Shown here: piece by piece, positions 7,551 to 15,757 of the stretch
Position numbering within the stretch: the first letter of the stretch is position 1
How the letters are laid out: each line of letters starts with the position of its first letter
From: Lutispora thermophila DSM 19022
GTDB lineage: Bacteria > Bacillota > Clostridia > Lutisporales > Lutisporaceae
Length of the DNA: 64,000 nt
Direction of reading: 5' to 3'
Assembly (NCBI RefSeq): GCF_900142105.1
Contig: NZ_FQZS01000008.1
Span: forward strand, 96,274 to 160,273
Notes under the pieces: model-generated
The model's database searches: none
Seen by the model: only the letters and a program-made list of their open reading frames with translations
What the model was told of the DNA's origin: nothing
Translations under genes and position numbers: made by a program

Positions 7551-9236
7551 TTAAATTGATTTACCGCAGGGCAGACAGCTTTCATAAGTTGCTTTTTCCT
7601 GCTTCTTGTCGATTTCTGAAGCACTGTAAAGCCGATAACCACCGGATAGATTAAGAGTGTCATATCCATTTTGGTCCAAAATCCTTTGGGCAATATAACC
7701 TCTTAACCCAATCTGACATATTATATAAATTTTCTTGCTTTTGTCCAGTTCAGTTAAACGTTCCCTTAATTCATCAAGAGGAATATGGAAAGAACCTTCA
7801 ATATGTCCCTTGGCAAATTCCTCGTCGATACGAACATCCAATATGATTGCATCCTTTGGAATGGAAGGAACATCTTCGATATAGAAAGGTTTCATCTTTC
7901 CTTCCAGCACATTCCCTGCCACATATCCTGCCATGTTTACCGGGTCCTTGGCTGAAGAAAATGGCGGAGCATAAGCAAGTTCCATCTCCTGAAGGTCATA
8001 AACGGTTAATCCGAAACGGACTGCATTTGCCAGGGTATCTATTCGTTTATCCACGCCCTGGTATCCTACTATCTGGGCACCTAGAATTTTCCCGTTATCT
8101 GGGGCAAAAAGCAGTTTTATAGACATCATTTGACTGTCGGGATAGTATGTGGCGTGGGAGGCAGAATAGGTGAATATTTTTTTATAAGAAATTCCGTTGC
8201 GTATTAGAGATTCTTCTTTCTCTCCTGTGACTGCAACAGTCATTTCAAATAGTTTCATGATGGAAGTGCCTTGACTGCCCTTATAGCCTATTTTTTTGCC
8301 ACAAATGTTATCGGCAACAATCCTTCCCTGCTTGTTTGCGGGGGAGGCCAATGGAATTATCACTTGCTTGTTGCTGATAATATTTTTTACACTTACAGCG
8401 TCGCCCAAAGCGTAAATATCCGGGGCTGAGGTCTCCATATATTCATTGACAAGTATTTCCCCTCGTTCACCAAGCTCAATGCCGCTGTTTTTTAAAAATT
8501 CAGTTTCTGGAGAAACTCCGACGCTCATAATGATCATATCCGCAGGAATTTCCATGCCGTTGTGAAGAATCAACGAAGTGGCTGTACATCCTATAGCTTT
8601 GCTATTAAGATAGAGTTTAATTCCTTTTGTGCGGATATAATTGTGGATGTCATGAGCCACATCCATGTCAATAGGTGCAATCACATGGGATGCAGCTTCC
8701 ACTATGCTGACATCCAATCCTATTTTATATAGATTTTCTGCCATCTCCAGACCTATGAAACCTCCGCCGATTACTACGCAGTTCTTAGGATGATTTTGCT
8801 CTACAAAATTTTTGATTGCATAAGTATCGGGTATGTTTCTTAGCGTAAATATGTGATTTAGTTCCATATCTTTCATATGAGGTATAATAGGCTTGGCACC
8901 TGGAGAAAGTACCAGTTTGTCGTAACTTTCCACGTAAGTTTCACCTGTTGAATGATTTTTAACAATAACCCTTTTTAAATTGCAGTCAACTGATATTACT
9001 TCACTATTCACACGAATGTCTATATTAAACCGTTTGCTGAATTTTTCAGGTGTTTGAATAATTAGTTTTTTCTTATCGGTTATTACATCTCCTATATAAT
9101 AGGGTAATCCGCAGTTGGCAAATGATATGTATTCGCCTTTTTCAAACAAAATTATATCAGCTTTTTCATCATTTCTCCTTAGACGTGCAGCAGTGCTTGC
9201 TCCTCCTGCTACACCTCCGACAATAAGTATTTTCAT
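7551..9236 (-). CDS. CoA-disulfide reductase with C-terminal rhodanese domain (CoADR-RHD type)
   Basis: The 561-residue FAD/NAD(P)H disulfide oxidoreductase has an N-terminal Rossmann motif (GGVAGGASTAARLR). The single active-site Cys42 in SFANCGLPYY is the hallmark of CoA-disulfide reductases and NADH oxidases. A second nucleotide motif is GGGFIGLEMAE, and a dimerisation domain follows. The last about 100 residues form a rhodanese domain with DVRIDEEFAKGHIEGS and the CXXXGXR loop CQIGLRG. Fused enzymes of this type reduce CoA disulfides, CoA persulfides or polysulfide. The gene is the last of a leftward group 25 nt after the M24 peptidase. Next to a predicted C-S lyase, a role in sulfane-sulfur handling is a reasonable inference. 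Confidence 0.9.
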   Translation of the reverse strand: MKILIVGGVAGGASTAARLRRNDEKADIILFEKGEYISFANCGLPYYIGDVITDKKKLIIQTPEKFSKRFNIDIRVNSEVISVDCNLKRVIVKNHSTGETYVESYDKLVLSPGAKPIIPHMKDMELNHIFTLRNIPDTYAIKNFVEQNHPKNCVVIGGGFIGLEMAENLYKIGLDVSIVEAASHVIAPIDMDVAHDIHNYIRTKGIKLYLNSKAIGCTATSLILHNGMEIPADMIIMSVGVSPETEFLKNSGIELGERGEILVNEYMETSAPDIYALGDAVSVKNIISNKQVIIPLASPANKQGRIVADNICGKKIGYKGSQGTSIMKLFEMTVAVTGEKEESLIRNGISYKKIFTYSASHATYYPDSQMMSIKLLFAPDNGKILGAQIVGYQGVDKRIDTLANAVRFGLTVYDLQEMELAYAPPFSSAKDPVNMAGYVAGNVLEGKMKPFYIEDVPSIPKDAIILDVRIDEEFAKGHIEGSFHIPLDELRERLTELDKSKKIYIICQIGLRGYIAQRILDQNGYDTLNLSGGYRLYSASEIDKKQEKATYESCLPCGKSI

Positions 9237-9261
9237 AGCATTATTCCTCTCCTATTGCATA

Positions 9262-10449
9262 TTAAAGATAGTGTGGAGTCCTGTAGGTTAGAACTTCACA
9301 TCCCTCTGGGGTAATGAGAATCATGTCCTCAATGTTGAAGCCACCTATGCCGCTAATGTAGCATGGTACTTCTATACATAAAATCATGCCCGCTTCTAAA
9401 GGACGAGTTTCTTTTGCATTGATAAAAGGCGCTTCAGCAGTTTGTGGTCCCATGCTGATGCTATGTCCAAGATGCCCTCTGTGGTAACAACTGTACTTTT
9501 CCTTCACATGATTAAAGCCGATATTAAAAAGTTCGTTAATTGGAAGACCCGGCTTTGCAGCTTCGATCATTTTTCGCTGACTTTCATAAAGCCTGTCTTT
9601 AAGGGCGGAAAGGGCAGGGTGTTTATTGCCTATTATCCAGGATCTGGAGGTATCGGTGGTATAAAAGTCAAATTCGGCATTTACACCTCCGTCGAATTTA
9701 AATATGTCTCCATCCTTTATGATTCTATCTGACGGCAAGCAAAGCCTCGAGCTATTAGTTCCTGTATTAAACATACTCCAGGAACTCGGAGTGCAAATAC
9801 CTGAAGCCATTACATGCTTGCGATATTCATGGGCAACCTGCTTCTCAGAAGCTCCTATGTTTACAAATTGGCAGGCATGATATAATGCTTCGTCTTGAAT
9901 ACGAGTCAAGGTGCGAAACATCTCGATTTCTTCTTCGGTTTTTATGCTCCTGGCTAAGATAAATAGATCGGAAATATTTACAAAGTTTGCTTCAGGAAAT
10001 TTTTCTCTTAGAATGTTGTAATAATTAAAGGATAGAAAATCAAGTTCAATTCCGATGGTTTTATTCCCTAGATCCAAATCTTTTACTGTCTTTATAAGAA
10101 CATCAATGGAGGTTTCAAAGGAGTCGGGACGCTCCTTTTCCTTAGTGGATACGATTTCTTCCCATTCCCGGACACCTACCCATGTATCATATTTTTTTAC
10201 TACAAAATCTTGCATTTTTTCCTTTAATGCAGGCACTTCGAAATCCATTGCGATTACATGGCTTTTTTCAGAATCAGAATTTGTCATAACTACGGAAGAA
10301 AACATGGGTTGACGAGAGACAGTGTGCTGATGACTGGCAAAGCCTGTTGTATAGTGAAAGTTTTCAGGCGAGGATACGATGGCGCCATCAATTCCGTTTT
10401 TTCGCAATAATTCTTTAATTTTATTTTGCTTAGGTAACAAATAAAACAT
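9262..10449 (-). CDS. M24-family Xaa-Pro metallopeptidase (creatinase/aminopeptidase P fold)
   Basis: The 395-residue protein has a creatinase-like N-terminal domain (about residues 8-165) and a pita-bread catalytic domain. The five metal ligands expected of M24 are visible: Asp near 253 (KFDGG), Asp near 266 (TTDTSRS), His near 329 (GHLGHSISMGP), Glu near 360 (CIEVP) and Glu near 374 (NIEDM). These enzymes cleave X-Pro bonds or related amide bonds in small peptides in the cytoplasm. It lies between an AbgT-type transporter and CoA-disulfide reductase on the same strand, consistent with intracellular hydrolysis of an imported peptide-like compound. The actual substrate is not deducible. Confidence 0.88.
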   Translation of the reverse strand: MFYLLPKQNKIKELLRKNGIDGAIVSSPENFHYTTGFASHQHTVSRQPMFSSVVMTNSDSEKSHVIAMDFEVPALKEKMQDFVVKKYDTWVGVREWEEIVSTKEKERPDSFETSIDVLIKTVKDLDLGNKTIGIELDFLSFNYYNILREKFPEANFVNISDLFILARSIKTEEEIEMFRTLTRIQDEALYHACQFVNIGASEKQVAHEYRKHVMASGICTPSSWSMFNTGTNSSRLCLPSDRIIKDGDIFKFDGGVNAEFDFYTTDTSRSWIIGNKHPALSALKDRLYESQRKMIEAAKPGLPINELFNIGFNHVKEKYSCYHRGHLGHSISMGPQTAEAPFINAKETRPLEAGMILCIEVPCYISGIGGFNIEDMILITPEGCEVLTYRTPHYL

Positions 10450-10470
10450 CCCCTTTTGAATATTGATTAT

Positions 10471-10505
10471 AGGGAGAATGCATTTATTATCAGGACATTC
10501 TCCCT
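10471..10505 (-). terminator. Hairpin between the AbgT transporter and M24 peptidase genes
   Basis: AGGGAGAATG (10471-10480) and CATTCTCCCT (10496-10505) are 10-bp perfect arms. The T-run is poor on the minus strand, so it may be a partial terminator or mRNA-processing hairpin that lowers expression of the downstream genes rather than ending the operon. Confidence 0.45.
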
Positions 10506-10530
10506 TTCATTGTATCAATGTATCATATGT

Positions 10531-12099
10531 TTATCCTAAATTATAGAAAAGTGGCGCACCGGGACCTAGAGGCAATCCCAACATATACCAGATCATAAAC
10601 AGGGCGGTCCATCCTATTAAGAAGAAAATTGAGTAGGGCAGCATAGTGGAGATTACACTACCGATCCCTGCTTTTTTATCATACTTTTGAAAGAATGCCA
10701 CTGTCAGTACAAAGAAGGGCATTAATGGAGCGATAATATTTGTACAGGAGTCTCCTATTCTATAAGCAACTTGTGTAAGCTCAGGGGAAAATCCTAATTG
10801 CATAAACATAGGCACAAATATGGGAGCCATTATTGCCCATTTTGCAGAGTCTACTGCTATAAAAATATTTATGAAAGCTGTTAGGACAATGAAACATATA
10901 ATTAAAGGAAGTCCCACGAATCCGACGGATTTCAAGAAGTTGGCGCCGGATACGGATATAATGGTACCTAAATTTGAGTAGTTAAAGCAAGCTGTGAATT
11001 GCGCTGCAAAGAAAATAAGCACCATAAAACTTGAAAGACCTGAAATTGCTTTGTTCATCAATGCAACAACATCTTTATCATTCTTGATTACTTTCGCGCC
11101 GATACCATAAAAAATACCTGGAATCAAGAACAGAAGCATCATAAAGAATATAATGCCACTCATAAATGGAGATTTAAGGATGCTGCCGGTTTGCGGATCT
11201 CTTAGAAGTCCGTTCTCTGGCAAGATTAAAATCAACATTATAATAACATAGACAAGTGCGGAGATTCCGGCAAATTTCATTCCTCTTTTCTCGTCAGCAG
11301 AAATATCATTGACGGTTTCATTGCTTTCAAAATTATAGGGTGATAGACGGGGTTCGATAATTTTTTCTGTTACTAATGTGCCTATTATAGTAATTACAAA
11401 TGTAGAAATAAACATGAAATACCAGTTAGCCACAGGCATTACTGTGTAGTTAGGGTCAATCATCTGAGCTGCCTGTGTAGACATACCGGCAAACATGGGG
11501 TCGTTGGTACCGATCAGCAAGTTTGCGCTCCATCCGCCGGAAACTCCTGCAAATGCTGCGGCAAGGCCTGCAATAGGGTGTCTTTTGAATGCCATGAATA
11601 AAATTGCCCCCAGTGGAACCAATACAACATAACCTGTTGAAGATGCGATGTTAGACATGATTCCCAGAAATACAACCACTGCGGTTACTGCCCTTTTTGG
11701 AGTTATGGCTACAACCTTTTTTAACAAGGCTGCCATAAATCCGGTTCCATCAGCTACACCGACGCCAAGTATGATGGTAAATACGGTACCGAGGGCAAAA
11801 AAGCTTGTAAAGTTATTTACCACGGTTGTCACCATATGGCGGATGCTGTCTGGAGAAAGCAGATTAACAGCGGCTACAGTTATTTCTTCTATTTTTCCTG
11901 TTGCGGAGTTATAGCCTTTATAAGTGACTGATACTCCAGCTTTAGCGCAGATGAAGGATACGACAATGGTAATCAATGTTAGAACTACAAACAAGGTTGC
12001 GGGATCAGGCAACGCATTTCCCACTTTTTCTACACCGTCCAGTGCTCGCATGATAAAACCTTTTTTCTTGTTTTCATTTGATGTTTCTGGTTTGGACAT
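10531..12099 (-). CDS. abgT: AbgT-family transporter (p-aminobenzoyl-glutamate type)
   Basis: The 522-residue inner-membrane protein shows about ten or more hydrophobic helices and the AbgT family pattern: an N-terminal GVEKVGNALPDPATLFV segment, the GTGFMAALLKK region, SGGWSANLLIGTNDPMFAG near the middle and a C-terminal DSCTNIIAPLMPFFVL. The family imports p-aminobenzoyl-glutamate, and some members export sulfonamides. Here the transporter sits with an M24 peptidase, a PatB-like lyase and an M20 amidohydrolase, and an AbgA-like gene is 15 kb away at 26778-28034, favouring import of N-acyl amino acids. AGGAGGAAG precedes the start. Probably in the sigma-54 transcription unit starting near 13374. 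Confidence 0.9.
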   Translation of the reverse strand: MSKPETSNENKKKGFIMRALDGVEKVGNALPDPATLFVVLTLITIVVSFICAKAGVSVTYKGYNSATGKIEEITVAAVNLLSPDSIRHMVTTVVNNFTSFFALGTVFTIILGVGVADGTGFMAALLKKVVAITPKRAVTAVVVFLGIMSNIASSTGYVVLVPLGAILFMAFKRHPIAGLAAAFAGVSGGWSANLLIGTNDPMFAGMSTQAAQMIDPNYTVMPVANWYFMFISTFVITIIGTLVTEKIIEPRLSPYNFESNETVNDISADEKRGMKFAGISALVYVIIMLILILPENGLLRDPQTGSILKSPFMSGIIFFMMLLFLIPGIFYGIGAKVIKNDKDVVALMNKAISGLSSFMVLIFFAAQFTACFNYSNLGTIISVSGANFLKSVGFVGLPLIICFIVLTAFINIFIAVDSAKWAIMAPIFVPMFMQLGFSPELTQVAYRIGDSCTNIIAPLMPFFVLTVAFFQKYDKKAGIGSVISTMLPYSIFFLIGWTALFMIWYMLGLPLGPGAPLFYNLG

Positions 12100-12153
12100 T
12101 ATTTCTTCCTCCTTTTGATTTTGGATTTTATTGAGAAATTGTAATAATCACTG

Positions 12154-13329
12154 TCATTTTATAAGTCTGTTTACAGCAATGTTCAGATTGTCCATAGCTT
12201 TTTCTAAAATATATCTCGGGCATGCAACATTCAATCTCATAAATCCATTCTTTGCACCAAAGCTTCTGCCGTCATTGAGCCCTAGATGGGCTTCGTTTAC
12301 CATGAAGCTTACAAGTTCATCTCCATTTAAACCTAAATCACGGCAATCCAGCCACATGAGATAAGTACTTTCCGGAAGATAGGTCTTTATTTGTGGAATG
12401 TTTTTCTCGCAATATTCTTTTACATAAATCATGTTGCCCTCAATATGGGTAAGGAGTTGTTCCAACCATTCTTCCCCGTAATTATAAGCCGCTTCTACTG
12501 CAACAAGGCTGAAGCAATTGTTTCTGGTAATATCCATGCGCTTCCAAAATCTTTCGAATTTTTCCTTGACTTCCTTGTTTGGGAAAACTGTGGTAGAGGC
12601 TTGCAATCCTGCCAGATTAAAGGTCTTTGTAGCCGAGATGAACGTGATGGTGTTATTGGCGAATTCCTCTGAGATGGAGGCAAATGGGATATGTTTGTTG
12701 CCCCATAACATTAAGTCTGAATGAATCTCATCAGAAACCACCATAACATTATATTTAAGACACAACTCACCTATTTTTACAAGCTCTTCTCTAGTCCATA
12801 CTCTACCTACAGGATTATGAGGGTTACAGAGTATAAACAACTTTGGATGCTGTTTAAGTTTTTCTTCGAAATCATCAAAATCCACTGAGTAATGATAGTT
12901 TTCTTCTTTGAGCTCGCTGGTAAGAGCTATACGACCCCAGTTTTCAACTGAATCAAAGAACTCAGAGTATACAGGCGTCATAAATAGTATTTTATCATTT
13001 TCTTCACTAAACTCTTTGATGGCGGTACATAAAGCAGGCACAACTCCTAGATTAAAACCAACTAGGTTTCTGTCGATTTGCCAGTTGTTTCGTCTTTTTT
13101 GCCAATTGCAGATTGCTTCAAAATAGGAATCTGGGCGAGATGTATAACCGAAAATGCCCTGTTTTGCTCTTTCTTGAATGGCATCAATTATTGGCTGAGC
13201 AACCTTAAGATCCATATCAGCGATCCAAAGAGGAATTATATCACCTCTACCAAATTTGCTTTTTACTTCATCATATTTTGCTGAAAAATTTTTGCTGCGA
13301 TCAATGGGTTCGTTAAAATTGTACTTCAT
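12154..13329 (-). CDS. PatB/MalY-family PLP-dependent C-S lyase (cystathionine beta-lyase-like)
   Basis: The 391-residue fold-type I aminotransferase-like enzyme contains PLWIADMD near residue 33, the CNPHNPVGRVW motif (168-178), the PLP-contacting SDEIHSDL (199-206), Lys235 in SATKTFNLAG and the carboxylate-binding RLNVACPR. The MalY/PatB branch cleaves the C-S bond of cystathionine or cysteine S-conjugates to a thiol, pyruvate and ammonia. It is the first gene downstream of a convincing sigma-54 promoter (13374-13389) and is followed after 54 nt by the AbgT transporter. With the M20 amidohydrolase on the other side of the regulator, a pathway for N-acylated cysteine conjugates is plausible but unproven. 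Confidence 0.88.
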   Translation of the reverse strand: MKYNFNEPIDRSKNFSAKYDEVKSKFGRGDIIPLWIADMDLKVAQPIIDAIQERAKQGIFGYTSRPDSYFEAICNWQKRRNNWQIDRNLVGFNLGVVPALCTAIKEFSEENDKILFMTPVYSEFFDSVENWGRIALTSELKEENYHYSVDFDDFEEKLKQHPKLFILCNPHNPVGRVWTREELVKIGELCLKYNVMVVSDEIHSDLMLWGNKHIPFASISEEFANNTITFISATKTFNLAGLQASTTVFPNKEVKEKFERFWKRMDITRNNCFSLVAVEAAYNYGEEWLEQLLTHIEGNMIYVKEYCEKNIPQIKTYLPESTYLMWLDCRDLGLNGDELVSFMVNEAHLGLNDGRSFGAKNGFMRLNVACPRYILEKAMDNLNIAVNRLIK

Positions 13330-13373
13330 TTAAGATTCATCCTTTCATCAAATATTTGACATTATACTCAAGA

Positions 13374-13389
13374 TGCAAAAAGGATGCCA
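13374..13389 (-). promoter_or_regulatory. Sigma-54 (-24/-12) promoter for the C-S lyase/abgT group
   Basis: On the minus strand the sequence reads TGGCATCCTTTTTGCA, matching the sigma-54 consensus TGGCAC-N5-TTGCA except at one base, with correct GG-GC spacing. It lies 45 nt upstream of the lyase ATG, in front of a PAS-AAA+ activator gene. Confidence 0.85.
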
Positions 13390-13398
13390 AATGCAAAT

Positions 13399-13425
13399 TG
13401 GCAGGGATTGTGAGTTTCCCTGCCA
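13399..13425. promoter_or_regulatory. Inverted repeat just upstream of the -24 element
   Basis: TGGCAGGGA (13399-13407) and TCCCTGCCA (13417-13425) are 9-bp perfect arms. No T-run follows on either strand, so a protein-binding site (activator or IHF-like) is more likely than a terminator. Confidence 0.45.
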
Positions 13426-13484
13426 GACAACTCAAAAAATTTCTGAGATAATTATTAAGAGAAAGATATCCAATGAAGTATTAA

Positions 13485-13513
13485 ATGGTTAAAAATCATA
13501 AAACTTTAACCAT
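13485..13513. promoter_or_regulatory. Candidate upstream activator site of the sigma-54 regulator
   Basis: ATGGTTAAA (13485-13493) and TTTAACCAT (13505-13513) form a 9-bp perfect palindrome, about 96-124 bp upstream of the -24 element at 13389. That is the usual distance for enhancer binding. It also lies 10 bp beyond the regulator stop but lacks a T-run. Confidence 0.5.
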
Positions 13514-13522
13514 ATTAGCCAT

Positions 13523-15592
13523 TTATCCCAATTGCTCAAGAAAACGAATACCTTTTTTTGTTATCTTGCTGCCACCTCGCCCTTTTGAGATTTTTACAAG
13601 TTTAAAGCTGTCCATTTGTAAAAGCAATCCTCGCACCTCTTGCTCTGTTAGAAGAATGCCTTGTCTTTCGGCTTGTTTTGAAATAGCTTTGCGACCTATG
13701 GATGTACCGTTTTTAGATGCTTCATAAAGTTGTGATAGGATGAAACGATAATCTTCTTCACGGCTGCCTATGGTCTTCAAAATTAATTGAAAATCGGCCT
13801 TTTCCTTTTCATCCATATTGTCCTTGTTTAATGAAGAAGTATTATTTTTTAGAGCAGGAGGAAGATCATCATACTCCACTACCGGAATATTCATGTAGGT
13901 AAGATATTCTACATAATTGTGCAACTCTCGTACATTGCCGCTCCAATTGTGCTTCATAAAGATGTCTTCTGCTTCCTTGGAAAGAACAAATTTACCTCCC
14001 AGATCAGATTTTATTTTATTCAATAACAATAAAATATCATCACCTCTTTCTCTTAAAGGAGGCAATTCGATGGGGAGGGTATTAAGCCTGTAATATAAAT
14101 CTTTGCGAAATGTACCGTTTTCTACTAGTTTCATGAGATTTTCGTTGGTTGCTGCAATAATACGTACATCAACGCTGATAATTTTGTTGCCACCTACCCG
14201 CAACACCTCTTTTTCTTGTATCACACGAAGGAGCTTTACCTGTAAATCTGCACTCATTCCTTCAATTTCATCCAGAAACAATGTTCCTTTATGGGCAAAT
14301 TCAAAAAGTCCCAACTTGCCGCCTTTTTTTGCGCCAGTGAAGGCGCCTTCCTCGTAGCCAAACAATTCGCTTTCCAGCAGGTTGTCCGGAATGGCTGCAC
14401 AGTTAATAGCTACAAATGGATAATCTCTTCTGGGAGAATGATTGTGAATGGCGTGGGCAAAAAGCTCTTTTCCTGTACCGCTTTCTCCCGTAATCAAAAT
14501 TGAACCATTGGTTGCAGCCATCTTTTTGGCTATATCGATGGCCTTTTTTATAGGGGGACTGTTTCCTGTGATATCGCTGAATACGTACTTAGCTTTGTGA
14601 CCTTTGTTCAAAAGTTGCATTCTCAGTTTGTGCTGGGTATATTCTTCGTCCGTAAAACGTTTTAGCAAGGCAAAAGCGCCTATATATTTATTTCCTCTTA
14701 TGACTGGTGTTATTGTGAGACTGATATCTGTATCCATGACTTTAATCAGGCGGGATTTAATTTCATATAAATTCTTGCGACATTCCTCAAAAGGGATAAA
14801 GGGAAGAACTTCTTTTGCCGGTTTGTTCATTACCAAGTTCTTTTTTATGCCTAGGATCTCTTCTACTTTAGGATTATAGGCGAATATGCGGTCTTCATCA
14901 TTTATTGCTATAATTCCTTCGTCGAGGATGTTTATTAGAATCTCAAATTGGCTTTCCAATCTTATAGAACGGCCGAACAGGAGATCGAAGTTGTAGCTGT
15001 TATCCGCTATAGAATTGAAATAATCTCTAAACTTGTTTTGCTCCAAAAAATATTCTAAATTAAGTTTTAAAGCGATTTCTACAATGGTTGCGGCATCTAA
15101 TACTCTGGGTCCGATATCCATAATTCTGGTGACGAAGGAAGGTACATATCTTTTTTCTCCGGGAGTGATTGCAAAATCTAGTTTTGGGAACTCCTCCATA
15201 TCAGGATATACAGGGACAAATTCAATATTGTTTACACCCAACTGGTTAAGGCGCGTTACTCCCTCGATGGCCATTTTGCTGCTAAGGTTTACGAACATGG
15301 CTTTAGTTCCTTTTGGCAGGGATAATAACTCCTTTAAACTTTGTTTGGTAAAAGTGACTCGAATTTCTACTATGTTCCCGTCCAAGGGGATATATTTGTT
15401 GATATCTTCAATGCTATCAAAGGCATCTGTGGAAACCACATATAAATCGGCTTTTCGAATAGAACGGGCGGTACCGTCTTGAATGTTATAAGTATCTATT
15501 TTAATAATGTCACCGAACAAATCTTTTAACTGCAATGCATAAAAGTATACTGCTTGAGAATCCAGAGTGATAAGGGCTATCTGTTTTTGCAT
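13523..15592 (-). CDS. Sigma-54-dependent PAS-AAA+ transcriptional activator with winged-helix C-terminus
   Basis: The 689-residue protein has an N-terminal PrpR-N-like sensory region (1-200), a PAS domain (about 220-320) and a sigma-54 AAA+ domain (about 345-590). The AAA+ part has Walker A GESGTGKE, the sigma-54-contacting GAFTGA loop, Walker B as LFLDEIEGM and the R-finger region LRERGDD. The last about 90 residues do not show the usual Fis-type helix-turn-helix; they look like a winged-helix module (RKAISKQAERQG, SKITKKGIRFLEQ). It lies between two units with -24/-12 promoters, the lyase/abgT group and the M20 gene, and is the obvious activator of both. Confidence 0.9.
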   Translation of the reverse strand: MQKQIALITLDSQAVYFYALQLKDLFGDIIKIDTYNIQDGTARSIRKADLYVVSTDAFDSIEDINKYIPLDGNIVEIRVTFTKQSLKELLSLPKGTKAMFVNLSSKMAIEGVTRLNQLGVNNIEFVPVYPDMEEFPKLDFAITPGEKRYVPSFVTRIMDIGPRVLDAATIVEIALKLNLEYFLEQNKFRDYFNSIADNSYNFDLLFGRSIRLESQFEILINILDEGIIAINDEDRIFAYNPKVEEILGIKKNLVMNKPAKEVLPFIPFEECRKNLYEIKSRLIKVMDTDISLTITPVIRGNKYIGAFALLKRFTDEEYTQHKLRMQLLNKGHKAKYVFSDITGNSPPIKKAIDIAKKMAATNGSILITGESGTGKELFAHAIHNHSPRRDYPFVAINCAAIPDNLLESELFGYEEGAFTGAKKGGKLGLFEFAHKGTLFLDEIEGMSADLQVKLLRVIQEKEVLRVGGNKIISVDVRIIAATNENLMKLVENGTFRKDLYYRLNTLPIELPPLRERGDDILLLLNKIKSDLGGKFVLSKEAEDIFMKHNWSGNVRELHNYVEYLTYMNIPVVEYDDLPPALKNNTSSLNKDNMDEKEKADFQLILKTIGSREEDYRFILSQLYEASKNGTSIGRKAISKQAERQGILLTEQEVRGLLLQMDSFKLVKISKGRGGSKITKKGIRFLEQLG

Positions 15593-15694
15593 AAGAATCT
15601 TCCTTTCTACGATATAGGGTGACTTTAAACTTACTATTATTATTTGATGTATAAATACTCATGTCAAGCATAACCGGATATTGTTCTAAGATAT

Positions 15695-15710
15695 TGGCAT
15701 TAATTTTGCT
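15695..15710 (+). promoter_or_regulatory. Sigma-54 (-24/-12) promoter for the M20 amidohydrolase
   Basis: TGGCATTAATTTTGCT matches the -24 TGGCA and -12 TTGCW elements with correct spacing, 48 nt upstream of the ATG at 15758 and divergent from the activator gene. Confidence 0.82.
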
Positions 15711-15757
15711 TTTATTTGAATCTAGATCTTATTATCTAGAAGAAAGGTTGTGTAAGT

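Noticed and set aside
13485..13513. Terminator of the sigma-54 activator gene
   Set aside because: The palindrome has no T-run on the minus strand and lies at enhancer distance from a -24/-12 promoter, so a binding site is favoured.
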